From: BOG-1155 sp963717985
GTDB taxonomy: Bacteria > Desulfobacterota > Syntrophorhabdia > Syntrophorhabdales > WCHB1-27
Assembly (NCBI GenBank): GCA_963717985.1
Contig: CAVQYC010000003.1
Span: forward strand, 744,001-808,000
DNA: 64,000 nucleotides
Direction of reading: 5' to 3'
The translations under genes were made by a program, and so were the position numbers. The notes under the pieces were generated by a model, which was given only the letters and a program-made list of their open reading frames with translations, did no database searches and was not told the origin of the DNA. Of this stretch, positions 17,882-26,425 are shown one piece after another (positions within the stretch are counted from its first letter, which is position 1; every line of letters begins with the position of its first letter).

Positions 17882-19350
17882 AGTATATGGAAATCACACC
17901 TCCCGCTGAATACAAAGATTCGCCGCCCACGCCCCGGAGCGTGCCGTTGGCCGTCGACCTCGACGGGACCCTGATCAGAACCGACCTGGTGGTGGAATCG
18001 TTCTTTGTCCTGATCCGGCGCAACCCGCTTTATGCCGTGGCGGCGCTTTTCTGGCTGCTCAGGGGGCGCGCCTATCTCAAAGGGCAGATCAGCCGGCGGG
18101 TCACCCTTGACGCGGCCGGCCTGCCATACCATGAGGAACTGCTCGATTTCCTGAAGAGCCAGCGGATGCAGGGACGGCGGCTGATACTGGCGAGCGGATG
18201 CGATGATCTGCTGGCCCGGCAGGTGGCCGATTATCTCCGGATATTCGACGGGGTGCTGGCGACCGGCGGGGCGGGCAATCTGACGGGGCGTGAAAAACGG
18301 GACCGCCTCGTCGCCAAGTTTGGTGAGCGGATGTTCGATTACGCGGGAGACAATTGGCGTGACCTCCCGGTCTGGTCATCAGCTCGCAGAGCGGTGGTGG
18401 TCCACGCCGCGGGAAGCCTGTCGCGGAGGGTGGCGAGGGTTTGTGAGGTCGAGCGTGTGCTGGAAGGAAAGGTGGAGCGGATCAGGGCCTACGGCCGTGC
18501 CCTGCGCGTGCATCAGTGGCTCAAGAATCTGTTAGTTTTCGTGCCCCTCGTCGTGACTCACCCTTCCCTTGACCCCCATCTGCTCGTCAGTTCATGCCTC
18601 GCATTTGTGGCTTTCGGCCTGGTCGCGTCAAGTGCGTATCTGATCAACGACCTGATCGATCTGCCTGCGGACCGCCATCATCCCCACAAGCGGGAGAGGC
18701 CCTTTGCAACCGGTGCGCTTTCTCCGCTCTGGGGTCTCGTGTCGAGCCCCGTGTTGTGCGGCCTCGGTCTCCTCACGGGCCTGCTGCTGCCCCTTCCTTT
18801 TGTGGGCATACTGGCTGTCTACTGCGCCGCGAACCTGGTCTATTCCCTGTGGCTGAAACAGGTACCGGTGCTCGACACGATCATTCTGGCGGGGTTCTAT
18901 ATAGCGCGCATCGTGGGCGGCTCGGCAGCCATTGCTGTCAGGCCGTCTCCCTGGCTTCTGGCTTTTTCAACGTTCCTGTTCGTGAGCCTGGCGCTGGTCA
19001 AGCGGTATGGCGAGCTGGTGACCCTGGCGATTGTCGACGGCAAAGGGACCCGTACCCGGGGCTACCTCGACACGGACAAAGAGCTGCTCGCGTCAATGGG
19101 CGCCGCAAGCGGCTATGTCGCGGTCCTGGTACTGGCGATCTTCATCTCCACCGGCGCGGCGGAAATCCACTACACGCGGCATCAACTCGTCTGGCTTCTC
19201 TGTCCCACCCTCCTTTTCTGGATCAGTTATGTCTGGCTGACGGCTCATCGGGGACAGATGGGCGACGACCCCCTGGTATTTACGCTCCGGGACCGGGTGA
19301 GCCGGGCGGCAATCATTGTGGCGGCGCTGATACTGATGGCCGCGCGGTAG
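17878..19350 (+). CDS. HAD hydrolase-UbiA prenyltransferase fusion (DPPR synthase-like)
   Basis: A 490-residue two-domain membrane protein. Residues 1-190 form a HAD phosphatase with AVDLDGTLIRTD (nucleophile Asp27, Asp29) and a late YAGDNWRDLPVWSSA acidic motif. Residues 200-490 form a UbiA-type prenyltransferase with YLINDLIDLPADRHHPHKRERP (first Asp-rich motif) and several membrane helices. The same layout is seen in decaprenyl-phosphate phosphoribosyltransferase homologues, suggesting transfer of a sugar phosphate to a polyprenyl phosphate followed by dephosphorylation. TTG at 17878 is used here; ATG at 17887 is an alternative. Substrate is inferred only. Confidence 0.8.
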   Translation: MKYMEITPPAEYKDSPPTPRSVPLAVDLDGTLIRTDLVVESFFVLIRRNPLYAVAALFWLLRGRAYLKGQISRRVTLDAAGLPYHEELLDFLKSQRMQGRRLILASGCDDLLARQVADYLRIFDGVLATGGAGNLTGREKRDRLVAKFGERMFDYAGDNWRDLPVWSSARRAVVVHAAGSLSRRVARVCEVERVLEGKVERIRAYGRALRVHQWLKNLLVFVPLVVTHPSLDPHLLVSSCLAFVAFGLVASSAYLINDLIDLPADRHHPHKRERPFATGALSPLWGLVSSPVLCGLGLLTGLLLPLPFVGILAVYCAANLVYSLWLKQVPVLDTIILAGFYIARIVGGSAAIAVRPSPWLLAFSTFLFVSLALVKRYGELVTLAIVDGKGTRTRGYLDTDKELLASMGAASGYVAVLVLAIFISTGAAEIHYTRHQLVWLLCPTLLFWISYVWLTAHRGQMGDDPLVFTLRDRVSRAAIIVAALILMAAR

Positions 19351-19353
19351 GGA

Positions 19354-21105
19354 GTGAATATGCGCGGGTTTCTTTTTGTGTTCCTCTTCCTGACCGGGCT
19401 TTTTGCGAGTTGGGTATGGGTCTCGGAGTCGACGGGAAGGGAGGCGGGCAGCATCATCGTCGACATGCAGCCCTTTCGCGAGACGGCTTCGATTGCGATC
19501 AGGGACGCGGCGGGAGAGCGGGGCACTGCCACTCTCATCAACCTCAATCCACACGTGAATGCCTGGTATCTCCTGCGCCTGAGCCGGCCCGGCGCGTCCG
19601 AGGAGGAAGTCTACCACCTGGAGAACGGCGACCCGGCCTCCCGGAAGCTCATCCTGGATGAGAGCAATCCCTACGGGTTGGTGGTGACCTTTGGAAAAGA
19701 GAGGTCCTTCTGCGACCTGTGGGGGCCCGATTCCCGTGAAGGCTTGGGACCGGCACGGAAAACAGGCAGTGCCTATGCGCCCCTCTGCGAAGGGAAAATT
19801 TACCTCCGCAACCCTGTAAAAGGGCGCCGCACAGCCCTGGAATCGGTGACGGAGGTCTTGCGCGATCAGGTGCCCGGAGGGGAGCGGGTCATCTCCTCCG
19901 TCCGCGACACGGTTTTTGCGTATCTTTACCAGCGAAAGGCGGCCGAGCCGATCGAGTCGAAGACGCTGCGGGGCACGCCCCGGAAAAGTGCGGTGGATGG
20001 GCCGTTGCCCGCATCGATGGACACCGTACAGACCAACCGGGAGGTGTTGCCGGTCGAGCTCGGCATCGACGTCGAGGGGATGGACACAAATGGCATGATA
20101 CCTGGAGAATGGTATGCCGCAAAAGAGAATCCGGGCATCTATGCAAGCGTTATCGTACCCGGGTGGATCGCGCCTGAGATCATGAAGAGCCACCGCAATG
20201 TCGTCAATGCACTCGATAGTGTGGAGCTGGCGCAGCTTGTTTATCTGGTCGCTTTCGATCTTCGGCGGTTTGATCTGCGCTATAGCCTGGGCACCGATCA
20301 TCCAGGCCTCGCATGGTCGCCCCGTACCCTTCCTCAAATGAGGGGCAAGACTCTGCCCGGACCCGACGGCATCGGTACCAGCGCCCCCCTGATACGGACC
20401 GGCAGGGTCTCACCCGGGGACATCAGCCGTACTGTGGCTGCATTTACCGGAGGATTCAAACGGCATCACGGCGCATTCAAGTATGGAGAGCTTAGCCTGA
20501 AAAATCACGGGAGCTACTATGGTTTTGTGGAGAGGGGCGTCATATTCAGCACGCTGCAGCCCGGACTTGCGACCCTTTACGCCCTGACGGACGGACAGAT
20601 CGATATGCGGACGTGGACAAGTGCGGACAACAAAATCCTGCCGAAGGTGGCAGACGCGCGCCAGAACGGGGTTCCCCTGATTACCGGCTTCGATCCGCTC
20701 ATCCGAATGTCGCAGCCCGGTCCCCTGGTTGCCCGGTGGGGGATGGGCAACTGGTCCGGCTCCGGGGACGAGAAGCTGCGGACGATGCGCGCCGGCGCCG
20801 CGCTGCAGGAGCTCGACGGCAAACGGTTTCTCATCTACGCGTTTTTCTGGAGCGCCACCCCTTCCGCAATGGCCCGCGTGTTTCAGGCCTACCAGTGCCG
20901 CTACGCGATGCTTCTCGACATGAACGCCCTCGTCCACACTTACCTCGCGGTATATAAGCAGCAGAAGGGACAACTCTCCGTCCAGCATCTCATCCGCGGC
21001 ATGAGCGAGGCCGACGTGTCCGCGAAAGGACGGTACATACCGCGCTTCCTTGGCTTCTCGGATGACAGGGACTTCTTTTATCTGATACGAAAGGAGAGAC
21101 CATGA
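19354..21105 (+). CDS. Secreted or membrane-anchored protein of unknown function
   Basis: A 583-residue protein I do not recognise with confidence. An N-terminal hydrophobic segment (MRGFLFVFLFLTGLFASWVWV) would anchor or export it. The C-terminal third has AAFTGGFKRHHGAFKYGELSLKNHG near residue 365 and YAMLLDMNALVHTYLAVY near residue 530, loosely like the phosphodiester glycosidase (NAGPA) fold, but this is a weak resemblance. It follows the HAD-UbiA gene by three bases and overlaps the SUMF1 gene by four, so it belongs to the same operon. A role in envelope glycoconjugate processing is a guess from context. Confidence 0.6.
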   Translation: MNMRGFLFVFLFLTGLFASWVWVSESTGREAGSIIVDMQPFRETASIAIRDAAGERGTATLINLNPHVNAWYLLRLSRPGASEEEVYHLENGDPASRKLILDESNPYGLVVTFGKERSFCDLWGPDSREGLGPARKTGSAYAPLCEGKIYLRNPVKGRRTALESVTEVLRDQVPGGERVISSVRDTVFAYLYQRKAAEPIESKTLRGTPRKSAVDGPLPASMDTVQTNREVLPVELGIDVEGMDTNGMIPGEWYAAKENPGIYASVIVPGWIAPEIMKSHRNVVNALDSVELAQLVYLVAFDLRRFDLRYSLGTDHPGLAWSPRTLPQMRGKTLPGPDGIGTSAPLIRTGRVSPGDISRTVAAFTGGFKRHHGAFKYGELSLKNHGSYYGFVERGVIFSTLQPGLATLYALTDGQIDMRTWTSADNKILPKVADARQNGVPLITGFDPLIRMSQPGPLVARWGMGNWSGSGDEKLRTMRAGAALQELDGKRFLIYAFFWSATPSAMARVFQAYQCRYAMLLDMNALVHTYLAVYKQQKGQLSVQHLIRGMSEADVSAKGRYIPRFLGFSDDRDFFYLIRKERP

Positions 21106-22142
21106 AGACACATGCCTGCCGTGCCGTAGTGCCGCTCGTAATGCTGATCGCGGGTTTTGTCTGTCTTGCCGGTCGCCCCGCCTGTAGCCAGACGCTTAAG
21201 GAGAACAACGAGGCGTTGCTTTTGGAGATCCAACACGTCCACGGCCTGTCGCCGGGCCAGATGGAGTCGATTCGCGCCATCTTCCGGGCTTCCGGCTATA
21301 TAGGCCAGGGAAACCCGGCGGTGACGCGCCACGCGATGTCGCGCGAGGCGTGTACAAAAAAGCTGAGCGAGTCGGCCGTCACCTATGAGAACGCGGAATT
21401 CGAGCGGATTTGCAAGGCGAAATACATGGCGCCCTTGTACAACCCCGCTGTGGAGAAGGCTGAAGACGCCAGGGCCTGCATCGACCAGTTCGAGTTTCCC
21501 GATATCCCTTGCAATTACCCCGTAGTCTGGGTGCGGGCGCGGGAAGCCGCCGAGATATGTACGGCTATGGGCAAACGCCTCTGCGACGCCCATGAGTGGG
21601 AGGGGGCATGTGCAGGCGCCCTGCTGCCGCCCGATTACCGGTTCGATCTTGCCAAGGGGGTTCCACCCAACGCCGCGGTCTTCCGTATGGCGCAGGCCAA
21701 CAACCGCGCCAATGAAGGGCACAAAGTGTGGGCATACGGCACGCATTACGAGAAAGGGGTCTGCGCCGCAACCGGCACCAAGACAGCCGATTGTAATGGA
21801 GGAAGCTGGACGGGGTGCGGCTCGAACACGTTCCCCTCGGGGAGCTTTCCGGCGTGTCACAGCAGCCTTGAAGTCTATGACCAGCATGGGAACGCGGCCG
21901 AGCATATGAACCTTCCCCTCAATGAAGGGCAGATGGCCAGCAGAGGCAGCAAGGATCTGGGTTATACCGAGATGAAAGGGAGCTGGTTTATTTTCGATAC
22001 CTATTACGCCCATCAGGACTGGTGCCGCTGGCGGGCGCCGTTCTGGCACGGCAGCAGGGTGATGGACCCCGGCAGCCACCACAACTATCATCTCGGCTTT
22101 CGCTGTTGCAAGACCCTTGCTACCAACTCTGCCGGGCGGTAA
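21102..22142 (+). CDS. Secreted SUMF1/formylglycine-generating enzyme-like protein
   Basis: A 346-residue exported protein with a signal peptide (VVPLVMLIAGFVCLAGRPACSQ). The C-terminal 200 residues follow the SUMF1/FGE fold: CIDQFEFPDIPCNYPVVWVRAREAAEICTAMGKRLCDAHEWEGACAG, then VYDQHGNAAEHM and SHHNYHLGFRCCK. In the family some members oxidise cysteine to formylglycine and others are structural or ligand-binding. It is rich in cysteines, suggesting periplasmic disulfides. It is the last gene of the DUF362-UbiA operon and its 3' end overlaps the convergent gene by 23 bases. Confidence 0.75.
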   Translation: MKTHACRAVVPLVMLIAGFVCLAGRPACSQTLKENNEALLLEIQHVHGLSPGQMESIRAIFRASGYIGQGNPAVTRHAMSREACTKKLSESAVTYENAEFERICKAKYMAPLYNPAVEKAEDARACIDQFEFPDIPCNYPVVWVRAREAAEICTAMGKRLCDAHEWEGACAGALLPPDYRFDLAKGVPPNAAVFRMAQANNRANEGHKVWAYGTHYEKGVCAATGTKTADCNGGSWTGCGSNTFPSGSFPACHSSLEVYDQHGNAAEHMNLPLNEGQMASRGSKDLGYTEMKGSWFIFDTYYAHQDWCRWRAPFWHGSRVMDPGSHHNYHLGFRCCKTLATNSAGR

Positions 22143-23004
22143 AGATATGGCGGGCGCCTTTTATGGGTCCTTCGTCGGTCAGCAGACTGGCAAGCTCCGG
22201 GTCTTCCAGCACGCCGTAGATGGGCCGCGGCTCTCCGTCGATAAGCACGGTGTCGCTTACCAACCTAATGCCGTGGCTGTAATCGGCGTAAGCGGCGCCA
22301 TGCACCGTACTGAGCGGCTGGATGGGGGTACCTGACTGCCGGTGCCAGCCGTAGATAGCGATCCGCCCGGGATTGTGGAGCAGCCTGTTGCTCAAGACCA
22401 CGTCTTTCTTGTGCCCGGAGATCAGCGCGGTAAGGACAGCTCCGACGGAGCGGCGCTGTTGCTTGATCGTGTTGTCGTGGGCCACGTAATATGCGGTCGT
22501 CCTCATTGCGGGACCGGCCTGCATGGGCTCCGGCGTTAAATGCACGTCCGACTGCCTGAAGACCGCGTCGACCATCTTTCGTGTGGGCAAGATGCAGTCG
22601 CATGCCGCTGCCACCCTTAGTGCTGTGTGGAGGGCCATGGGCATGAGGAGAAAATCCTTATCGGAACCAACGGCCAGGTAGTCCGGCGTCACAAAAATCG
22701 TCACTTGCACGGTTCTGCCGTTCCCGATCTGCCCGCTCAGACGCACCGGTTTCAACTGTTTGAGAAAATCGGGGATGTTGCCCGAAATGAGCTGCTCCTC
22801 GATAGCCTGCTCACGGCTGGGCCCGTGCTTTTCGGCAATGTGCCGGGCAAATTCCGACCCGGTCATTGCCGATTCCACACGGGGCGGCAGCTTGTCAACG
22901 AGAGAGGGCAGAATGCCGGACAGTCCTTTCCCGATCGCAGGGCTGGCCGACACGCACAGGATCAACAGGACAATAAACCTCAGGACTGCCGTTTTTATGT
23001 GCAC
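22120..23004 (-). CDS. Exported protein of unknown function
   Basis: A 294-residue protein with a signal peptide (AVLRFIVLLILCVSASPAIG). No known domain was recognised. Visible segments are GRTVQVTIFVTPDYLAVGSDKDFLLMPM, where the protein may bind a ligand, and IAACDCILPTRKMVDAVFRQ. The reading frame is long, uses the same codon style as its neighbours and starts with ATG after an AGGTGC stretch. It is convergent with the SUMF1 gene and separate from the alpha/beta hydrolase gene by 91 bases. Function unknown. Confidence 0.6.
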   Translation of the reverse strand: MHIKTAVLRFIVLLILCVSASPAIGKGLSGILPSLVDKLPPRVESAMTGSEFARHIAEKHGPSREQAIEEQLISGNIPDFLKQLKPVRLSGQIGNGRTVQVTIFVTPDYLAVGSDKDFLLMPMALHTALRVAAACDCILPTRKMVDAVFRQSDVHLTPEPMQAGPAMRTTAYYVAHDNTIKQQRRSVGAVLTALISGHKKDVVLSNRLLHNPGRIAIYGWHRQSGTPIQPLSTVHGAAYADYSHGIRLVSDTVLIDGEPRPIYGVLEDPELASLLTDEGPIKGARHIFTARQSW

Positions 23005-23095
23005 CTCCGAAACTGAAAAACTCCGCTCTTTCCCTTACGGGGTTGTGAACGCCTCGATGGCCCCCATGTATGCTTCCAGGGCGTATGCCATCAGG

Positions 23096-23863
23096 TCATT
23101 GTGACCCGCCTGGGGAATGAAGAGACACTCCTTTCGGGAGGCCGCCCGAGAGGGAGTAAAGGGCCCGTCCCTCTTCAACGGGGATGATCTCGTCCTCTTC
23201 CCCGTGAATGATCAGGGTGGGAATCGTGATCTCCCCGATCTTCAGGTCATTTCCGAAGCCGACGGCATTGGGGGTGTCGCTGAACAGGTGCGATACCCCT
23301 AATCTCCTGAGCTGGTTCCGGGTGCTTGCGAACCCGCTTTCCACAATCAAGCCTTGAAGCCGGTGCTGATAGTGGTAGGCAACCTCGATGGCCGGTGCGC
23401 TCCCCAGGGACCTGCCCATGACAAAGAGACCGCCCGTATAGCCGCTATCCTGCAGAAATGCGACAAACCCGTGAAAGGTAGGGTGGGCATCCCGGATAAT
23501 GCTGCTGCACGTGGGGCTGCCGGTGCTGAAGCCGTAGCCTCGATAGTCTGCCACAAAGAGGTTGATCCGTCGCTCCTGATACAAGTGGGCCGTGTAGTCA
23601 TAGTCGGGGGCTATTTCCCCGTTGCCGTGGAAGTAGAGGATGGCGGGGTCCTTGGCTCTGGCGGGGTAGAACCGGCAGCCTATGGAAATCCCGGACGCCG
23701 CCTCGATGACATGGTTCGCGCCATAGGGGGACGTCAACTCCTCCACGGACGCCCGGCGAGGGAAAAAGAGCCTCTGGAGGATCTCGGGACGATCCATGGC
23801 TTCAGGACCGTTATGGGATTCAATCATCCTATGTTGAGTAGCATATCCGAACGAAAAAATCAA
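23096..23863 (-). CDS. Alpha/beta hydrolase, C-terminus frameshifted
   Basis: A serine hydrolase of the BAAT/DUF1100-like alpha/beta fold. Seen: ILYFHGNGE (oxyanion region), MGRSLGSAPAIE with the nucleophile Ser, and TLIIHGEEDEIIPVEEG with the acid. As written it stops at 23096 after LPKGVSLHSPGGSQ, without the catalytic His. In the next frame the sequence continues ECLFIPQAGHNDLMAYALEAY to a stop at 23035-23037 and supplies the expected AGHND histidine. A one-base shift in CCGAAAGGAGTG near 23130 therefore breaks the gene, unless it is a sequencing error. The start may be internal (23827 or 23797). Confidence 0.78.
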   Translation of the reverse strand: MIFSFGYATQHRMIESHNGPEAMDRPEILQRLFFPRRASVEELTSPYGANHVIEAASGISIGCRFYPARAKDPAILYFHGNGEIAPDYDYTAHLYQERRINLFVADYRGYGFSTGSPTCSSIIRDAHPTFHGFVAFLQDSGYTGGLFVMGRSLGSAPAIEVAYHYQHRLQGLIVESGFASTRNQLRRLGVSHLFSDTPNAVGFGNDLKIGEITIPTLIIHGEEDEIIPVEEGRALYSLSGGLPKGVSLHSPGGSQ

Positions 23864-23927
23864 TTTCTGCCCTGCGGGAAAACAATGGCGATTTCCCGCC
23901 GCAAGCAGGCGTTGATTTTGCTATTTG

Positions 23928-23956
23928 TTGACAAACGGCGGGGAATCGCATACTCT
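23928..23956 (+). promoter_or_regulatory. Candidate promoter for the CFA synthase gene
   Basis: TTGACA at 23928-23933, a 17-base spacer and TACTCT at 23951-23956. The -35 is perfect and the -10 weak; it lies about 70 bases before the chosen start. Confidence 0.4.
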
Positions 23957-24026
23957 TGCTGTATACAGTCCTACGTATTGTCCTCGGAAAGAGGCAGCGG
24001 TCGAAGATGATCGCTCAGAGGGGCTC

Positions 24027-25217
24027 ATGAAGGAAGTCCTTCAAGAGTTGCTGCAAACAGTAAGCGAGCGCCTGCCCGACGTCTCCTTCAAGGTCTGCTT
24101 CTGGGACGGGGATAGTAAGGGCTTCGGGAACGACCGGCCGGGCTTCACCGTGACATTCGGAACGGAAGAGGCGGTAAAGAGCATCTTCAGGCGGGCCTCG
24201 ACGGGGTTCAGAGAAGAATATGTCGCCGGCAACATCGAGGTGGAAGGCGACCTTCAGCAGTTCTTCCGCGTCGGCATGGACCCGCGCATCCAGTATATGA
24301 AGCTGCCCCTGGGGGTAAAGGCCGGCGTCCTGTTCCAGTACCTCCGGTCTCTCAATACGATCAAAAGATCTCCCGCAAACATCGCCCACCATTATGACCT
24401 CGGGAACGAGTTCTTCGAGCAATATCTCGACGAGAGCATGACTTATTCGTGCGCCTATTTCAGGAAAGAGGAAGATACCCTTGAACAGGCTCAGCAGCAG
24501 AAGTATGAGTACATCTGCAGGAAACTCGACCTGAAGGCAGGCGAGAGATTGATAGATATCGGATGCGGGTGGGGCGGCATGCTCCTCTATGCCGCCAGTC
24601 ACTACGGGGTAAGCGGAGTCGGGTGCACCCTTTCGGCGCGCCAGGCCCAGTACGCCCGGGAAAGGGCAGCGCGGGAGGGGTTGGAAAAGAGTATCACCAT
24701 TCTCCTCGAGGACTATCGGAACATGACGGGCACATTTGACAAGTTTGTCTCCATCGGGATGTTCGAGCATGTGGGGAAGGGCTTCTTCGGAACGTTCATG
24801 GAGCGGACGAGAGACCTTCTTAAACCGGGCGGCCTCGGCCTCTTGCATACTGTGGGAAAGGAGCGCCGTACGGCCGGTGACCCGTGGACAATGAAGTACA
24901 TTTTCCCCGGGGCGTATATTCCCATCCTCGATGAAGTGATACGGGCGATGGGAGAAAAAAGCCTCGTGCCGCTAGATATTGAAAACCTTCGCCTCCATTA
25001 CGCCGCGACCCTCGACGAATGGGGCAGACGGCTTGAAGAAAACGCGCCGGCCATCGAGAAGCTGGCGGGGTCGACTGCCGTCCGTATGTGGCGCATGTAT
25101 CTCAACGGCAGTGCCGCGGCCTTCAGATGGGGCGATGCGAGGCTATATCAAATAGTTTTTACCAATGGGCCCAATAACGCCCTGCCCTTGACTCGTGAAC
25201 ATCTCTATGCAGGGTGA
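24027..25217 (+). CDS. cfa: Cyclopropane-fatty-acyl-phospholipid synthase
   Basis: A 396-residue SAM-dependent enzyme that adds a methylene bridge to unsaturated acyl chains of membrane phospholipids, usually in stationary phase or stress. Seen: N-terminal domain with REEYVAGNIEVEGDL, then ANIAHHYDLGNEFFEQYLDESMTYSCAYF (substrate and bicarbonate region), the SAM motif LIDIGCGWGGMLLYAA near residue 175, and MFEHVGKGFFGTFM. ATG 24027 is chosen over 23925 because homology begins there and GAGGGG precedes it. It is monocistronic. Confidence 0.92.
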   Translation: MKEVLQELLQTVSERLPDVSFKVCFWDGDSKGFGNDRPGFTVTFGTEEAVKSIFRRASTGFREEYVAGNIEVEGDLQQFFRVGMDPRIQYMKLPLGVKAGVLFQYLRSLNTIKRSPANIAHHYDLGNEFFEQYLDESMTYSCAYFRKEEDTLEQAQQQKYEYICRKLDLKAGERLIDIGCGWGGMLLYAASHYGVSGVGCTLSARQAQYARERAAREGLEKSITILLEDYRNMTGTFDKFVSIGMFEHVGKGFFGTFMERTRDLLKPGGLGLLHTVGKERRTAGDPWTMKYIFPGAYIPILDEVIRAMGEKSLVPLDIENLRLHYAATLDEWGRRLEENAPAIEKLAGSTAVRMWRMYLNGSAAAFRWGDARLYQIVFTNGPNNALPLTREHLYAG

Positions 25218-25248
25218 GGAGCGACGAGAGGCGCCGGTTGGAAAGATG

Positions 25249-25277
25249 TTGGTATTTTTAGACAAGTCTGGTATTAT
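25249..25277 (+). promoter_or_regulatory. Promoter giving a near-leaderless Tm-1-like mRNA
   Basis: TTGGTA at 25249-25254, a 17-base spacer and TATTAT at 25272-25277. Transcription would start around 25284, one or two bases before the ATG at 25286. No ribosome-binding site precedes that ATG. Confidence 0.5.
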
Positions 25278-25285
25278 TTACAGCG

Positions 25286-26425
25286 ATGTCGACCTACCTT
25301 GTCATGGGGACGTGGAACACAAAGCGTGAAGAGCTCGATTTTCTCTGCGGAGAAATCGCAGGCAAGGGGCATACACCCGTGAAGCTCGACGTTTCTTCGA
25401 CCCGGTTCATCGATGCCAGAGACACAGCCATAAACGATGCCATAAACAGGGCTAAAGACGAGTTGAAAGACGTAATGAAGCGTCACCGGGTTGCGGGCAT
25501 TGTGGCAGTAGGCGGAGGTACCCTGCTGTTTATGGCGGTGCGGATCATGGAGGACGTGCCTCTCCTGGTCCCGAAGGTTATCGTCTCCACCATGGTAGTC
25601 AATAGTCTCGGCATCTTTGGGAACCACAAGGACATAGTCTACCTCCAGTCGCCCTGTGATTTCGGGGCCCTGAACCCCCTTTCCGAGGCAATCCTCGCCA
25701 ATGCCGCCAATATAGTCACCGCCATGGCGCAAGGGCTTCCCCGCACGGACGGCCGGGCCGTGGCCATCACTGCAATCGGTATTACCGGGGTCTACACGGA
25801 ACCGGTCAAGGCCTTCTGGCGCGATAAAGAGTTGGCCCTCGTCCCGTTCCATTCCGCGGGTGAGAGCACCATGGCGATGGCCGAGCTGGCCGCCCGCGGC
25901 TTTTTCCACGGGATCCTCGACCTCACGCTCCACGACGTGCTGGATCATATCGCCCGAGGGGCATATGGGAATATCAACGAAGAGCGACTCGCCTCCTATC
26001 TTTCCAGGGATATACCGGCAGTGATGTCCCCGGGGGCGGTTGACGCCATCGCCTACGTGCCCGGAAACGGGGGTGTGCCTGCGCGCTTCAGGAAAAGAAA
26101 CGTGTACAGGCACGATTTCCGATGGACATTCAAGGCCACCGTAAGGGAAGCGGCGGAAGTTGGCCGGTGGATCGGAAAGATCGTCGCGAAGTATGCCCCG
26201 AAAAGGGCACGCTTCCTTATTCCCCTGAAGGGATGGTCGTATCCCGGCGAGGCAGGGAAGTCTTTCTACGACCCAGGCCTGATGAGCGCCTTTACCACCC
26301 AGTTGGAGAAATACGTGGGAAAAGGGCTTATCGAGTCCGTGGACCTCTCTATCAACGATCCCGCCTTCGGCATTATGGCTTCGCAGCGTCTTTACGATTT
26401 AATGGGAGGAGAATGGAAAACGTAA
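25286..26425 (+). CDS. Tm-1-like ATP-binding (UPF0261) protein
   Basis: A 379-residue member of the Tm-1-like/UPF0261 family, an ATP-binding two-lobe fold first known from the plant viral resistance protein Tm-1; bacterial roles are poorly defined. Seen: YLVMGTWNTKREELDFLC at the N-terminus, GIVAVGGGTLLFMAVRIM near residue 72, FHSAGESTMAMAELAARGFFHGILDLT near 190-215, and the C-terminal FLIPLKGWSYPGEAGKSFYDP. A second family member lies at 53268-54500. Its last 13 bases overlap the LysR gene, so the two are co-transcribed. Confidence 0.88.
   Translation: MSTYLVMGTWNTKREELDFLCGEIAGKGHTPVKLDVSSTRFIDARDTAINDAINRAKDELKDVMKRHRVAGIVAVGGGTLLFMAVRIMEDVPLLVPKVIVSTMVVNSLGIFGNHKDIVYLQSPCDFGALNPLSEAILANAANIVTAMAQGLPRTDGRAVAITAIGITGVYTEPVKAFWRDKELALVPFHSAGESTMAMAELAARGFFHGILDLTLHDVLDHIARGAYGNINEERLASYLSRDIPAVMSPGAVDAIAYVPGNGGVPARFRKRNVYRHDFRWTFKATVREAAEVGRWIGKIVAKYAPKRARFLIPLKGWSYPGEAGKSFYDPGLMSAFTTQLEKYVGKGLIESVDLSINDPAFGIMASQRLYDLMGGEWKT

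Noticed and set aside
26122..26412. Possible N-terminal extension of the LysR gene
   Set aside because: These codons are the Tm-1-like gene read in another frame. The helix-turn-helix starts right after ATG 26413, which has its own ribosome-binding site.
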